Shown here in pieces: positions 16,565 through 26,132 of a DNA stretch of 64,000 nt. Below the pieces are notes generated by a model. The model was not told the DNA's origin and ran no database searches. It worked only from the letters and a program-made list of their open reading frames with translations. This DNA comes from Betaproteobacteria bacterium (GTDB taxonomy: Bacteria > Pseudomonadota > Gammaproteobacteria > Burkholderiales > SG8-41): the NCBI GenBank assembly GCA_016868035.1, contig VGID01000007.1, forward strand, positions 1 to 64,000, written 5' to 3'. Each line of letters starts with the position of its first letter. Position 1 is the first letter of the stretch. The position numbers and the translations under genes were made by a program.

Positions 16565-17355
16565 CGGGCCGCGCTGATGAGCGCCTTCATTTCGCGCACC
16601 GCTCCGGCGAGCCCGACGAACACGGCGTGCGCCACGATGGCGTGGCCGATGTTGAGTTCCCGGATCTGCGGAATCGCGGCGACGGGCAGCACATTGTCAT
16701 AATTCAAGCCATGACCGGCGTTCACGTGCAGGCCCTTGCCCGCGGCGTAGTGCGCCGCGCTGCGGATCGTGTCGAGCTCTCTTTTTCGCTCCGCCTCCGT
16801 CTCGGCCTCGGCATAGAGCCCGGTATGCAGCTCGACCACGGGCGCTCCCGCTGCCAGCGCCGCGTCGATCTGGAGCGCATTCGCGTCGATGAACAGCGAC
16901 ACGCGCACGCCCGCATCGGCGAGATCCCGGCACGCCCGCTTCACGTGCTCGAGATTGCCCGCCACGTCGAGCCCGCCCTCGGTGGTGAGCTCGGCGCGCT
17001 TCTCCGGAACCAGGCACGCGTCGTGGGGCTTCACCTTGCGCGCGAAGGCGATCATTTCCGGCGTCACCGCCGCCTCCAGGTTCATGCGGGTCTTGAGCAG
17101 GGAGCGCAGTTCGACGACATCGCGATCCTGGATGTGGCGGCGGTCTTCCCTGAGGTGCAGCGTTATGTAGTCCGCGCCGGCGGCCTCCGCGGCGAGCGCC
17201 GCCTCCACCGGGCTCGGGTAGCGCGTGCCGCGCGCCTGCCGCAGGGTCGCGACGTGATCGATGTTGACGCCGAGGAGTTTGCCGGACCCTGCCCCGGCAA
17301 ACTCCTGAGGCAAAACCGCCTGCACAAAGACGCGGGGAATCACCGAAAAGCTCAT
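16561..17355 (-). CDS. pdxJ: Pyridoxine 5'-phosphate synthase with a repeat-derived N-terminal extension
   Basis: From the ATG at 17355 (AGGGA 4 bases upstream) the product is 264 residues. The family's usual start is the strand [16 protein letters not shown], which here begins around residue 28. The preceding residues [17 protein letters not shown] are encoded by palindromic repeat DNA (17273-17323). Other conserved parts are present: [41 protein letters not shown] and [13 protein letters not shown]. PdxJ condenses 1-deoxyxylulose 5-phosphate with 3-amino-1-hydroxyacetone phosphate. Its position between recO and acpS is standard. Confidence 0.93.
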   Translation of the reverse strand: MSFSVIPRVFVQAVLPQEFAGAGSGKLLGVNIDHVATLRQARGTRYPSPVEAALAAEAAGADYITLHLREDRRHIQDRDVVELRSLLKTRMNLEAAVTPEMIAFARKVKPHDACLVPEKRAELTTEGGLDVAGNLEHVKRACRDLADAGVRVSLFIDANALQIDAALAAGAPVVELHTGLYAEAETEAERKRELDTIRSAAHYAAGKGLHVNAGHGLNYDNVLPVAAIPQIRELNIGHAIVAHAVFVGLAGAVREMKALISAAR

Positions 17356-17476
17356 CTCGTCCCTACCCTCATGTACCCTTGCAGGCCTGCGGCAATCGTT
17401 AGGCTCACCTTCATCCAAGATCCGCAGGCGGTTTTGCGTTAGCAGCCTGTCGGGCCGCCGACTCCGACAGGCTGCT
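17273..17476. repeat. Nested palindromic element spanning the pdxJ start and the recO-pdxJ gap
   Basis: Three perfect inverted repeats are nested here: 17273-17285 with 17294-17306 (AGGAGTTTGCCGG, 8-nt loop), 17310-17323 with 17424-17437 (GCAAAACCGCCTGC), and 17441-17453 with 17464-17476 (AGCAGCCTGTCGG). Related pieces recur at 37876-38000 and 8251-8263. The hairpin before recO's end has no T-run, so it is not a typical terminator. Confidence 0.7.
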
Positions 17477-18207
17477 CATAGGTCCTGGAGGTCGCGCAGC
17501 AGCTGCCGCGTGTGCAGGACCTGTTTGCCGAGGTAGTGATTGATCAGCATGCGCATCAGCGCCTTGCTCTGCTGCAGCGTGACGGCGCTGGTGAAATCGC
17601 CCGATTGCATGTCGAGCAGCGTCTGGCCGGACAATTCTACCCCGTTTTCCGGAGCATCACCGGTGACGGAGACCGGTCCGCGCTCCATGACGTAGACATA
17701 GCGCCGGGCGCGCGAGATGGGCTCGCCGTCCTCGGCGTCGCGGTCGAACGTGACTGCGTAGCCCAGCTCCCGCAGCAGCCCGATTTCGAAGCGCCGCAGT
17801 ATGGCCGCGTGATCGGGCTCCCGCGCCAGGGCCGCGAGCGTGTCCTGGTAGGTCGCAAACAACTTCTCGTGCGGGTCGTCACGATGCAGCAGCTTGAGCA
17901 GCAATTCGTTGAGGTAGAAGCCGCACGCAAGCGCCCCGCCCTTCAGCGGAGCGTACGGCCCCTGCCACTCGGCCCGGATCAGGGTCCGCAGCTCGGCCTT
18001 TCCCGACCACGATAGCAGCAGCGGCTGGAACGCGAGCAACACCCCGCGCAGCGCCGATTTCGGGCGGCGCGCGCCACGCGCGACCAGCGCGACCCGCCCC
18101 AGGTTCCGCGCGAAGGTTTCCACCACCATGCTGGTCTCGCGGTACGGGTAGCTGTGCAGCACGAAAGCCGGCTGCGAGTCCTGACGGGATCTATCGGCTG
18201 ACGTCAT
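17476..18207 (-). CDS. recO: DNA repair protein RecO
   Basis: The product is 243 residues from the ATG at 18207. The N-terminal OB-fold contains QPAFVLHSYPYRETSMVVET and VARGARRPKSALRG; the helical rest contains GFYLNELLLKLLHRDDPHEK and FEIGLLRELGY. RecO helps load RecA onto SSB-coated single-stranded DNA. The zinc cysteines present in some RecO proteins are absent. It starts 20 bp after era; its stop lies within a repeat hairpin. Confidence 0.93.
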   Translation of the reverse strand: MTSADRSRQDSQPAFVLHSYPYRETSMVVETFARNLGRVALVARGARRPKSALRGVLLAFQPLLLSWSGKAELRTLIRAEWQGPYAPLKGGALACGFYLNELLLKLLHRDDPHEKLFATYQDTLAALAREPDHAAILRRFEIGLLRELGYAVTFDRDAEDGEPISRARRYVYVMERGPVSVTGDAPENGVELSGQTLLDMQSGDFTSAVTLQQSKALMRMLINHYLGKQVLHTRQLLRDLQDL

Positions 18208-18227
18208 CGAGCTCTGCGGAAGGACCT

Positions 18228-19139
18228 CTACTCGAAGCCGAGCCGATTCAGCATGGCCTCGCTGTCGGTCCAGCCCCGGCGCACCTTGACCCACACCTCG
18301 AGATAGACCTTGCCTCCGAAAAGTGCCTCCATGTCCTGGCGCGCCTGGCTGGCGATCAGCTTGAGCTTCTCCCCGCCCCTGCCGATCACGATCGGTTTCT
18401 GCGTCCGGCTGGCGACGAGGATGATGGCGTTGATCCGCCGCACGCCCCGGACGAGCTTGAACTGCTCGATCTCGACGGTCGTCGCGTACGGCAGCTCGTC
18501 ACCGAGCAGGCGGAACAGCTTTTCGCGCACCAGCTCGGCCGCGAGAAAACGCTCGCTCATCGTCGTGACCTCGTCCTCGCCGTACAGGGCGGGGCCCCGC
18601 GGCAGCAGCGGCACGAGCGTATCCAGCAGCTCCCCGACCTGGGTGCCGCGGCCGGCTGACAGCGGCACGATCGAGCTGAACTCGCGGCGCGCGGACATTT
18701 CCGCAATGAACGGCAGAAGCAGTCTCTTGTCGCCGATGCGGTCGATCTTGTTGATGGCAAGCACTACCGGGACACCGGCCGGCAGCAGCTTCTCCACTGC
18801 ACGGTCTGCCGCATTGCACACCAGCGCTTCGATCATCCAGACGATGATGTCCACGCCCTCGAGGCTCGCCGCGACGCTGCGATTCATCAGCCGGTTCAGG
18901 GCCGAGCGGTGCACAGTCTGATACCCGGGGGTGTCCACGAACACGATTTGCGCGTCCGCGCGCGTGATGATCCCGGTCACGTGCTGGCGCGTCGTCTGGG
19001 GCTTGCGCGAGGTGATACTGATCTTCTGGCCCACGACGCGGTTGAGCAGCGTGGACTTGCCGACGTTGGGGCGTCCGACGATCGCGACCTGGCCGGCGCG
19101 GAAAGCCGGCGCCCGCTCAGTCACGGTTTGCAAGCTCAT
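18228..19139 (-). CDS. era: GTPase Era
   Basis: This 303-residue protein has an N-terminal G domain with G1 GRPNVGKST, G3 DTPGYQTVH and G4 NKID, then a C-terminal KH domain with VIGRGGEKLKLIASQARQDM. Era binds the 3' end of 16S rRNA and is needed for 30S maturation. The start overlaps the end of rnc by 23 bp, giving the conserved rnc-era-recO order. Confidence 0.97.
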   Translation of the reverse strand: MSLQTVTERAPAFRAGQVAIVGRPNVGKSTLLNRVVGQKISITSRKPQTTRQHVTGIITRADAQIVFVDTPGYQTVHRSALNRLMNRSVAASLEGVDIIVWMIEALVCNAADRAVEKLLPAGVPVVLAINKIDRIGDKRLLLPFIAEMSARREFSSIVPLSAGRGTQVGELLDTLVPLLPRGPALYGEDEVTTMSERFLAAELVREKLFRLLGDELPYATTVEIEQFKLVRGVRRINAIILVASRTQKPIVIGRGGEKLKLIASQARQDMEALFGGKVYLEVWVKVRRGWTDSEAMLNRLGFE

Positions 19140-19788
19140 AGGCTTGCCGGGCTGCCTCCTGCTCGGCGGTGCGCCGGCTGCTGCCCTCGCCCAGGGTACG
19201 GATACCGAGCTGGGGAATCACGCACTCGACCTGGAACACCTGCTCATGAGCCTCCCCTCGCGTCGAAACCACCGCGTATTGCGGCAGCGCGATCTTGCGA
19301 GCCTGCAGGTGCTCCTGGAGCGAGGTCTTGGGATCCTTCCCGCTGGTCCGTGGGTCTATGGTATCGATCGCCTCGCCCAGCAGCACCCGGACTGTCCGGC
19401 ATGCGGCGTCGAAGCCTGCATCGAGGAACACGGCGCCGACCACCGCCTCGACCGAGTCGGCGAGGATCGAAGGCCGCTGCGCGCCGCCGCTTCTCACCTC
19501 GCCTTCCCCGAGGCTCAGCTGGTCCCCGAACGCAAACCGCTGCGCGACTGCAGCAAGCGACGGCTGGTTGACCAGGTTGGCACGCAGCCGCGACAGCTCG
19601 CCTTCCGTCAGCTGGGGAAACCTGCGGTAGAGCTCGAGTGCAACAGCGCAGTTCACCACGCTGTCTCCGAGAAACTCGAGGCGCTCGTTGTTTGCGGCGC
19701 CGTGGCTGCGATGCGTCAGCGCCCGGCGCAACAATTCTGGATCGTTGAAGCGGTGGCCGATCCGGAGGGCGAAATCCTCGAGGACCAT
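19117..19788 (-). CDS. rnc: Ribonuclease III
   Basis: The product is 223 residues. The catalytic signature NERLEFLGDSVVNCAVA lies at about 34-50, a second acidic site is SILADSVEAVVGAVFLDAG, and the C-terminal dsRNA-binding domain reads DPKTSLQEHLQARK to the AEQEAARQAYEL end. It processes rRNA precursors and regulates mRNAs. It is coupled to era. Confidence 0.97.
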   Translation of the reverse strand: MVLEDFALRIGHRFNDPELLRRALTHRSHGAANNERLEFLGDSVVNCAVALELYRRFPQLTEGELSRLRANLVNQPSLAAVAQRFAFGDQLSLGEGEVRSGGAQRPSILADSVEAVVGAVFLDAGFDAACRTVRVLLGEAIDTIDPRTSGKDPKTSLQEHLQARKIALPQYAVVSTRGEAHEQVFQVECVIPQLGIRTLGEGSSRRTAEQEAARQAYELANRD

Positions 19789-19818
19789 CAGCGCTCGGAC
19801 ACTGTGGGCGCGCTTTCG

Positions 19819-20175
19819 CTAGTTCCTGGAGCTCGGATAGAAATCCATGCAAGCGCTCAGATTCCCGACGAGAGGCACACGCACCGAGTATTCCGCGCTG
19901 ATCACGATCCTGTCGCCTTCCTTCGCGATCTTGAGATCACTCGGGCTGACCGACCGGAGGTTCTCGATGACCGCCCGCCGGCTGTATGCCGCCTCGACTT
20001 CCCTGCGCATGCCGGCCCGCAAATCGGGATCCGACGCGACGACCTTGAACTGCTTCTCGATGGCGAAGTTTTCCAGGTACGGCGGTCCGATCTTGAATCC
20101 GAGCAACAGCGCAAAGATCCCGACAATCGCCCACAGGATGAACCCCGAAACGGTCACCCCCGTCTGCCGCTTCAT
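19819..20175 (-). CDS. DUF4845 membrane-anchored protein
   Basis: The product is 118 residues from the ATG at 20175 (an in-frame ATG at 20199 overlaps lepB). One N-terminal transmembrane segment (GVTVSGFILWAIVGIFALLL) is followed by a periplasmic domain with NFAIEKQFKVVASDPDL. DUF4845 genes regularly lie between lepB and rnc in Betaproteobacteria. Their function is not established; a link to the signal peptidase or membrane protein quality control is only guessed from the position. Confidence 0.88.
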   Translation of the reverse strand: MKRQTGVTVSGFILWAIVGIFALLLGFKIGPPYLENFAIEKQFKVVASDPDLRAGMRREVEAAYSRRAVIENLRSVSPSDLKIAKEGDRIVISAEYSVRVPLVGNLSACMDFYPSSRN

Positions 20176-20186
20176 GATCGAACGCT

Positions 20187-20978
20187 TCAGTTGATCCACC
20201 GGCCGATCCTCCCGAAATCGTCAAAATTCCACCAGATCAGGAACGCCTTGCCCACGATATTCGCCTCTGGCACGAATCCCCAGTAGCGGCTGTCGCTGCT
20301 GCTGTCCCTGTTGTCGCCCATCAGGAAATAGTGGCCCGGCGGTACCGTGCAGGAAAAGCCCGCTTCATTGTAGGCGCAATTGTCGCGAAATGGAAACCAC
20401 CGGACCCCGGGCAGATGCACGCTTGGAATTTCCGGCTGCACCAGTATCGCGTGCCGGTGCTCGCCCAGCGTCTCCCGCAGCCGCCGCGCGGAAACGAAGT
20501 TCAGGCCGGACTCCACGTAGTTGTATTCGCCGTCGGGGGTCGCCTGGATCTCCTTGCCGTTGATCCACAGCCGCTTGTCGCGGTAGGCGATCTGGTCCCC
20601 CGGCAATCCGACCACGCGCTTGATGTAGTCGAGCGAGGGGTTCTCCGGGTAACGAAACACCATGATCTCGCCGCGCCGTGCCTGGCTCACGTCGACGAGC
20701 TTCACGTTGATGATCGGCAGCCGGATGCCGTAGGTGAACTTGTTCACGAGGATGAAGTCGCCCACGAGCAGCGTCGGCAGCATCGAGCCGGAAGGGATCT
20801 TGAACGGCTCGACGAGGAACGAGCGCAGCAGGAACACGACCAAAATCACCGGGAAAAAACTCTTCGGGTATTCGACCCACCACGGCTCGTGGCGGCCCGC
20901 CCCGCGGCGGTGGCGCAGCCAGTAATGGTCGAGCGCCCACACCGCACCGGTCGCGACCAGCAGCAGGAACATGATCAT
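20187..20978 (-). CDS. lepB: Signal peptidase I
   Basis: The product is about 263 residues and has two N-terminal hydrophobic segments. The catalytic Ser is in KIPSGSMLPTLLVGDFILV and the catalytic Lys in YIKRVVGLPGDQI; box E is MGDNRDSSSDSRYWG. It cleaves leader peptides of exported proteins on the periplasmic side. The start is uncertain: ATG 20978 is used here, while GTG 20990 and an ATG at 21005 are also in frame. None has a clear ribosome site, because repeat DNA (21009-21063) occupies the region upstream. Confidence 0.95.
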   Translation of the reverse strand: MIMFLLLVATGAVWALDHYWLRHRRGAGRHEPWWVEYPKSFFPVILVVFLLRSFLVEPFKIPSGSMLPTLLVGDFILVNKFTYGIRLPIINVKLVDVSQARRGEIMVFRYPENPSLDYIKRVVGLPGDQIAYRDKRLWINGKEIQATPDGEYNYVESGLNFVSARRLRETLGEHRHAILVQPEIPSVHLPGVRWFPFRDNCAYNEAGFSCTVPPGHYFLMGDNRDSSSDSRYWGFVPEANIVGKAFLIWWNFDDFGRIGRWIN

Positions 20979-21008
20979 CGCGAAATTCACGCAACACCCG
21001 TGCACGGC

Positions 21009-21063
21009 AAGCAGTGAGCGGTGAGCGGAAAGAACCGCTTACCGCTTAGCGCTTGCGGCTTGT
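21009..21063. repeat. GTAAGCGGT-type palindromic repeat between lepA and lepB
   Basis: AAGCAGTGAGCGGTGAGCGG is followed by its imperfect inverse ACCGCTTACCGCTTAGCGCT. The same family occurs at 59961-60063. It can fold into a long stem and replaces the usual short lepA-lepB spacer. Confidence 0.7.
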
Positions 21064-21069
21064 CGATGC

Positions 21070-22860
21070 TCATTTCTCCACCTGCAAGATGGCGAGAAAC
21101 GCTTCCTGCGGTATCTCCACGCTGCCCACCTGCTTCATCCGCTTTTTCCCCGCCTTTTGCTTCTCCAGGAGCTTCCTCTTGCGGGTGATGTCGCCCCCGT
21201 AACACTTGGCCAGCACGTTCTTTCGCATCGCCTTTACCGTCTCGCGCGCGATGATGTGCGATCCGATGGCCGCCTGCACGGCGACGTCGAACATCTGGCG
21301 CGGAATGAGCTCGCGCATCTTGACCGCCAGCTCGCGCCCGCGGTTTTGCGCGTTGTCCCGATGCACGATCAGCGACAGCGCATCCACCCTCTCCTCGTTG
21401 ATCAGGATGTCGAGCCGCACCAGATCGCCGGCCCGGTATTCGAGGAAATCGTAATCGAGGGACGCGTAACCGCGCGATACCGATTTGAGCCTGTCGAAGA
21501 AGTCCATCACGACCTCATTGAGCGGCATCTCGTACGTCAGCATGACCTGCCGTCCGATGTACTGCAGGTTGCGCTGAGCCCCGCGCTTCTGGTTGCAAAG
21601 CGTGATCACGGGCCCGACGTACTCGTGCGGGACGAGGATCGAGGCCTTGATGACGGGCTCGCGGATCTCCTCGATCCTGGTCAACTCGGGCAGCCGCGAG
21701 GGATTCTCGATCTCCAGCACCGAGCCGTCGCGCAGCAGAACCTGGTAGACCACGGTCGGGGCGGTGGTGATGAGATGCATGTCGTACTCACGCTCCAGGC
21801 GCTCCTGGACGATGTCCAGGTGCAGCAGCCCCAGGAACCCGCAGCGGAAGCCGAACCCGAGCGCCTGCGAGGACTCCGGCTCGAAGCGCAGCGAGGCATC
21901 GTTGAGCTGCAGCTTCTCCAGGGCATCGCGCAACGCGCCGTACTCCCCCGTGTCCACCGGATAGAGTCCGGCGAAGACCTGGGGCTTGATCTCCTTGAAC
22001 CCGGGAAGCGCCGCCGCCGCGGGGCGATCCGCGAGCGTCAGGGTGTCTCCCACGCGCGCGGCCTTCAGTTCCTTGATGCCGGCCGTCACGTAGCCTACCT
22101 CGCCCGCGCTCAGGCTATCCTTCATGCGGGCCTTGGGCGTGAACACGCCCACCTCGTCGCACAGGTAGGCGGCGCCGCTCGACATCAGCCGCAGACGGTC
22201 CTTCGGCTTCAATTCCCCGTCGACCACGCGCACGAGCATGACCACGCCCACGTAGTTGTCGAACCACGAGTCGATGATGAGCGCCTTGAGCGGCTGCATG
22301 CGCTCGCCCCTGGGCGGCGGAATGGTGCGAATCACCGCTTCGAGGATCTCGCCGACACCCTCCCCGGTTTTCGCGCTCACGCGCAGCGCGTCGCCGGCCG
22401 GTATGCCGATGATGTCCTCGATCTCGGAGGCCACCCGCTCGGGGTCGGCCTGGGGAAGGTCCATCTTGTTGAGCACCGGGACCACCTCCACCCCCTGCTC
22501 GATGGCGGTGTAGCAATTCGCGACGGTCTGCGCCTCGACGCCCTGGGACGCGTCCACGACCAGCAGCGCGCCCTCGCAAGCGGCAAGCGAGCGCGACACC
22601 TCGTAGGAGAAGTCCACGTGTCCCGGCGTGTCGATCAGGTTGAGCAGGTAGATGCTCCCGTCGCGGGCCCGGTACTCGAGCGCCGCAGTCTGGGCCTTGA
22701 TGGTGATGCCGCGCTCGCGCTCGAGCGCCATCGAGTCGAGGACCTGCTCCTCCATCTCGCGGTCGGTGAGCGCGCCGCACAGCTGGATGAAGCGGTCGGC
22801 GAGCGTGGACTTGCCGTGGTCGATATGCGCGATGATGGAAAAGTTGCGGATATGCTGCAT
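21070..22860 (-). CDS. lepA: Elongation factor 4 (LepA)
   Basis: This 596-residue translational GTPase has G1 [14 protein letters not shown]3 [16 protein letters not shown] and G4 NKMDLP, plus the LepA-specific C-terminal domain ([20 protein letters not shown]). It back-translocates or remodels stalled ribosomes. Length matches the family (about 597). It lies between the glutaredoxin-like gene and lepB in the sigma-E operon. Confidence 0.98.
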   Translation of the reverse strand: MQHIRNFSIIAHIDHGKSTLADRFIQLCGALTDREMEEQVLDSMALERERGITIKAQTAALEYRARDGSIYLLNLIDTPGHVDFSYEVSRSLAACEGALLVVDASQGVEAQTVANCYTAIEQGVEVVPVLNKMDLPQADPERVASEIEDIIGIPAGDALRVSAKTGEGVGEILEAVIRTIPPPRGERMQPLKALIIDSWFDNYVGVVMLVRVVDGELKPKDRLRLMSSGAAYLCDEVGVFTPKARMKDSLSAGEVGYVTAGIKELKAARVGDTLTLADRPAAAALPGFKEIKPQVFAGLYPVDTGEYGALRDALEKLQLNDASLRFEPESSQALGFGFRCGFLGLLHLDIVQERLEREYDMHLITTAPTVVYQVLLRDGSVLEIENPSRLPELTRIEEIREPVIKASILVPHEYVGPVITLCNQKRGAQRNLQYIGRQVMLTYEMPLNEVVMDFFDRLKSVSRGYASLDYDFLEYRAGDLVRLDILINEERVDALSLIVHRDNAQNRGRELAVKMRELIPRQMFDVAVQAAIGSHIIARETVKAMRKNVLAKCYGGDITRKRKLLEKQKAGKKRMKQVGSVEIPQEAFLAILQVEK

Positions 22861-22933
22861 GGAAAAGGTCCCCCGCGCGGGCGTTCAGGAGGCCGTCTTG
22901 CGGGTGCCCTTCCTTCGTCTAAAGGCGCGTAGT

Positions 22934-23185
22934 TTATAGGAATTTCTCGAGATGCGCAGTAACGGCGCCGGGGTCGAGAACGAAACGGCACAGCTCGCGT
23001 TCTCCGTGCACAAGCACCGGCACGTGCTCGCCGTAGCGCTCCCCGAGCGCCGGGTCGGAGTCGACGTCGGTTACGACCAGCCCGAAATGAAAGCGGGCCT
23101 GCAGTTGACGCAGGCCCGCGATCATTTCCTCGCAAAGGTGGCAGCGTTCGCGGCTGTACACCGTGAGGGTGACGGGATCAGCCAA
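22934..23185 (-). CDS. Glutaredoxin-family (DUF836-type) thioredoxin-fold protein
   Basis: This small thioredoxin-fold protein (about 83 residues) has the redox motif CHLC after the first strand (VTLTVYSRERCHLCEEM) and the cis-Pro segment HVPVLVHG. The likely start is a TTG at 23185 that overlaps the mucD stop (TTGGCTGA); a longer frame starts at 23221 inside mucD. This gene commonly lies between mucD and lepA in Betaproteobacteria. The substrate is unknown; disulfide handling in the envelope-stress operon is an inference from position. Confidence 0.85.
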   Translation of the reverse strand: MADPVTLTVYSRERCHLCEEMIAGLRQLQARFHFGLVVTDVDSDPALGERYGEHVPVLVHGERELCRFVLDPGAVTAHLEKFL

Positions 23186-24560
23186 CTTCGACGCGAAACG
23201 GGATGTAGAGGGAGTTCGCACCCCGCCGCACGAGCAAAGCGACGACGCGGCCTTTGTCGAACTGGCTCATCATCTGGTTGAACTGCTCGACCGTCTTCAC
23301 GTCCTGATTGTTGATGGCGACGATCACGTCGCCGCGGCGCACGCCCGCGCGTGCGGCGGGCCCTTCCACGTTCTCCACGAGCACCCCGCCGGGGAGCTTC
23401 AGTTCGCTGCGCTGGGCGTCCGTGAGCTCGGAGAGCGCCATGCCGTACTGGCTCGGCGCGGCCGCCGGCGGCTTGCCACCCCGCCGGGCCTGGCGCGCGG
23501 CGCGGTCATCCTGCATTTCGGCAATCACCACCTGCACATCGCGCGGCTGCTTGTTGCGCCAGATCTGCATGGTCACCCGGTTGCCCGGTTTCGTCGCCCC
23601 CACGATGCGCGGAAGATCCTCGGATGAATTCACCGACTTCCCGTCGAATCTCAGGATCACGTCCCCCGGTTCGACGCCGGCTTTCTCCGCCGGTCCGCCC
23701 TTCTCCACCGAGTTGACCAGCGCTCCCTGCGGCTTGGCGAGCCCGAAGGACTCGACGAGCTCCTTGCTGAGCGGCTGGATCACGACGCCGATGCGACCGC
23801 GCGTGACTCTGCCCGCGGTGCGCAGCTGCTGCGCGATGTCATTTGCGACATCGATCGGTATCGCGAAGGAGAGCCCCATGAAGCCGCCCGTGCGGCTGTA
23901 GATCTGCGAATTGATGCCGATCACCTCGCCCCTCAAGTTGAACAGCGGCCCCCCGGAGTTTCCGGGGTTGACGGCGACGTCGGTCTGGATGAAAGGCACG
24001 TAATTTTCCTGCGGGAGCGAGCGCCCTTTGGCGCTGACGATGCCCTTCGTGACCGTCTGCTCGAATCCGAACGGCGAGCCGATCGCGACCACCCATTCTC
24101 CGACCTTGAGCCGGTTGGGGTCCCCGAACCGGACCGCCGGCAGCCCCGTCGCCTCGATCTTGATCAGCGCGATGTCCGTGCGGCGATCGGCGCCGATCAC
24201 CTTGGCCCGGTACTCGCGCTTGTCCTGCAATCTCACGGTGATCTCGTCCGCGGCATCCACCACGTGCGCGTTGGTCAGGATGTAGCCGTCGGGGCTGATG
24301 ACGAACCCGGATCCCAGCGACTGCGTCTGGAACTCGCGCGGACCGGGATTGGGCGCGAAGCGCCGGAAGAACTCGTAGAACGGGTCGTTTTCCTGCAGGT
24401 TCGGAGCCTGCGGAGAAAGCGGATTGCGCACCGACTGCGTGGTGCTGACGTTGACCACCGTCGCTCCCTGTTTCTCCACGAGCTCCGTGAAATCGGGGAG
24501 CTGGGCGGAAGTCGCAAGCGGCAGCGCGAAGGTCAGCGCGACGAGCAAATGCCTGAGCAT
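23178..24560 (-). CDS. mucD: Periplasmic serine protease MucD/DegP (Do family)
   Basis: The product is 460 residues from the ATG at 24560, with a signal peptide (MLRHLLVALTFALPLATSAQ). The trypsin-like domain shows the His of TNAHVVDAADE, the Asp of RRTDIALIKIEA and the nucleophile in NPGNSGGPLFNLRGEVIG. Two PDZ domains follow (RGRIGVVIQPL and the second ending in GVRRGDVIVAINNQ). It degrades misfolded envelope proteins and is a sigma-E regulon member. It follows rseB by 68 bp in the rpoE operon. Confidence 0.95.
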   Translation of the reverse strand: MLRHLLVALTFALPLATSAQLPDFTELVEKQGATVVNVSTTQSVRNPLSPQAPNLQENDPFYEFFRRFAPNPGPREFQTQSLGSGFVISPDGYILTNAHVVDAADEITVRLQDKREYRAKVIGADRRTDIALIKIEATGLPAVRFGDPNRLKVGEWVVAIGSPFGFEQTVTKGIVSAKGRSLPQENYVPFIQTDVAVNPGNSGGPLFNLRGEVIGINSQIYSRTGGFMGLSFAIPIDVANDIAQQLRTAGRVTRGRIGVVIQPLSKELVESFGLAKPQGALVNSVEKGGPAEKAGVEPGDVILRFDGKSVNSSEDLPRIVGATKPGNRVTMQIWRNKQPRDVQVVIAEMQDDRAARQARRGGKPPAAAPSQYGMALSELTDAQRSELKLPGGVLVENVEGPAARAGVRRGDVIVAINNQDVKTVEQFNQMMSQFDKGRVVALLVRRGANSLYIPFRVEVG

Positions 24561-24628
24561 GGATAGTCCTCTGTTGCTACGGGAAAGGGTATGGAGCAGG
24601 GGGTGTTGCGAAATCGGGGTGCGGCGGG

Positions 24629-25615
24629 TCATCTTGCGTCTGCGGTACCCCTGAATTCGAGGGAATTGGCGATCTGCATCACGGTCTCGATCGGTGCCTC
24701 GCCGAGCACCGTCACCATGTAGTCGGAGAGCGGACGGGTGTAGATATTCACCGCTCCCTGGTGCGTCAGGCTCTGCGCCGGCCGGCTCTTGGGCAGCGGC
24801 TCGATGAATACCGAGATCGCGGCGAGGCCGTCGGAAAACACGAGATGCGACACCGCGCTCGAACGCCCGGCGATAAAGCGCTTGAGCTCGGTCAGTTTGC
24901 GGAAACCGCGCGGCTGGCTGGTCAGCACCCAGCCCTTGTCTCCGTGGACCTCGGTCGCTGCGAGAGCCGAGCGATCGACCTTCCAGTCTTGGCTCCTGTG
25001 CGCATACCGCGATTTCACGTCCTCGTGCCGGAAACGCCCGCCGATCTTCAGGGCCGTGAACGCAAACGCCTCGACCAGCTGGTTCTTCTCGCCGAACGTA
25101 CGCGCGCGCAGCGGCAACCCCGAGCCTGCGTCGACGCAGAAGTCGTGCCCGTAGCGCAGTTTGTCCTTGGGCTCGAGCACGACGAGATGGCAGTTGTAAC
25201 CGGCTACGCGGTCCATGCCGCCCTTGCGCACCACGTAGTTGTCGGAAATCTCGCTAAGCTGGTCCGGCAGCGACAGCGGGAAACGCCGCCTGCTGCGGCG
25301 CTCGATGAGGATCGTCTTCGATTCCGGCAGGTAGCACGTGACCTGGTCGTTCGTGCGGATGATCTCACGCCGAGGACCGTCGAGCGTTTCGAGCTTCTCG
25401 AACTCCCCCCCGGCCGGATTGACGTAATGGACGATGCGCGAGGTCTCGCTCTGGTGGGAATTGCGGTAGACGAAAGTGCCGCTGTAATTGAGCTGACGGG
25501 AGGCATTCGCCATCCTCTCCAGCCAGATGAGCCCGTCCTGCGGCTCACCCGTGCCGGCGGACGCGCCCCCCGGCACCGACAGCCAGAGGGCGAAGATCAG
25601 CCACCGCGCCTTCAC
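24629..25615 (-). CDS. rseB: Sigma-E factor regulatory protein RseB/MucB
   Basis: This 328-residue periplasmic protein has a cleavable signal (MKARWLIFALWLSVPGGASA) and the lipoprotein-like two-domain RseB fold: NYSGTFVYRNSHQSETSRIV near the N-terminus and GWVLTSQPRGFRKL in the C-terminal part. It binds the periplasmic domain of RseA and protects it from cleavage until misfolded lipoproteins or lipids are sensed. The start is a GTG (25615) immediately after the rseA stop codon TAA. Confidence 0.93.
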   Translation of the reverse strand: MKARWLIFALWLSVPGGASAGTGEPQDGLIWLERMANASRQLNYSGTFVYRNSHQSETSRIVHYVNPAGGEFEKLETLDGPRREIIRTNDQVTCYLPESKTILIERRSRRRFPLSLPDQLSEISDNYVVRKGGMDRVAGYNCHLVVLEPKDKLRYGHDFCVDAGSGLPLRARTFGEKNQLVEAFAFTALKIGGRFRHEDVKSRYAHRSQDWKVDRSALAATEVHGDKGWVLTSQPRGFRKLTELKRFIAGRSSAVSHLVFSDGLAAISVFIEPLPKSRPAQSLTHQGAVNIYTRPLSDYMVTVLGEAPIETVMQIANSLEFRGTADAR

Positions 25616-26131
25616 TTAACGTCCCTTGGCCGGTTGCCCGCTCGAAACGGTCCGGATGTAGGGAGCAAGCCCCTGGATCGAGGTGCTGGGGGAGAATTCC
25701 TGATGGGCGATCAGGTACTCGCTCATCTTCCCGTCACTCGGAACGCTCGCGAGCTGTGCGGTGGGCGCTGGCGATGCCACCGCCGGGGCTTTTGCCAATT
25801 CGGTGCTCGGCCCCGGAGCGGTGACGGACAACACCACCCACCCCACGAGCGCGACCGCCGCGAGCGAGGCGGCGGCGGACAGCCCGTACCTGAGAAGCCG
25901 CGTGCCCATCCTGTACTGCGGCGCGACCACGGTCGGCTCCTGCGCGAGCCGCTGGTTCAGCCGCTGCTGGAACCGCGGCGAGAGCATGCGCTCCCCGCGC
26001 AGCGCGTCTCCTACGACATGAAACTCGTCCCAGCGCTCGCGCAGCTCCTCGCTGTCCCGCACGCGGGCAAGCTCCCGGCGCGACTGCCGTTTATCGAGTT
26101 GTCCGTCCATCCATGCCGATATCTCGTCCAT
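25616..26131 (-). CDS. rseA: Anti-sigma-E factor RseA
   Basis: The product is 171 residues. The N-terminal cytoplasmic sigma-binding domain has EISAWMDGQLDK and RWDEFHVVGDALRGE. One transmembrane segment follows (LSAAASLAAVALVGWVVLSV, about 84-103), then an Ala/Pro-rich periplasmic tail. It holds RpoE inactive at the membrane until regulated proteolysis. It lies 1 bp after rpoE and directly before rseB. Confidence 0.93.
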   Translation of the reverse strand: MDEISAWMDGQLDKRQSRRELARVRDSEELRERWDEFHVVGDALRGERMLSPRFQQRLNQRLAQEPTVVAPQYRMGTRLLRYGLSAAASLAAVALVGWVVLSVTAPGPSTELAKAPAVASPAPTAQLASVPSDGKMSEYLIAHQEFSPSTSIQGLAPYIRTVSSGQPAKGR

Positions 26132-26132
26132 C

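Noticed and set aside
17441..17476. Rho-independent terminator between recO and pdxJ
   Set aside because: The stem is perfect but not followed by a T-run, and the operon continues; the sequence recurs as a repeat elsewhere.
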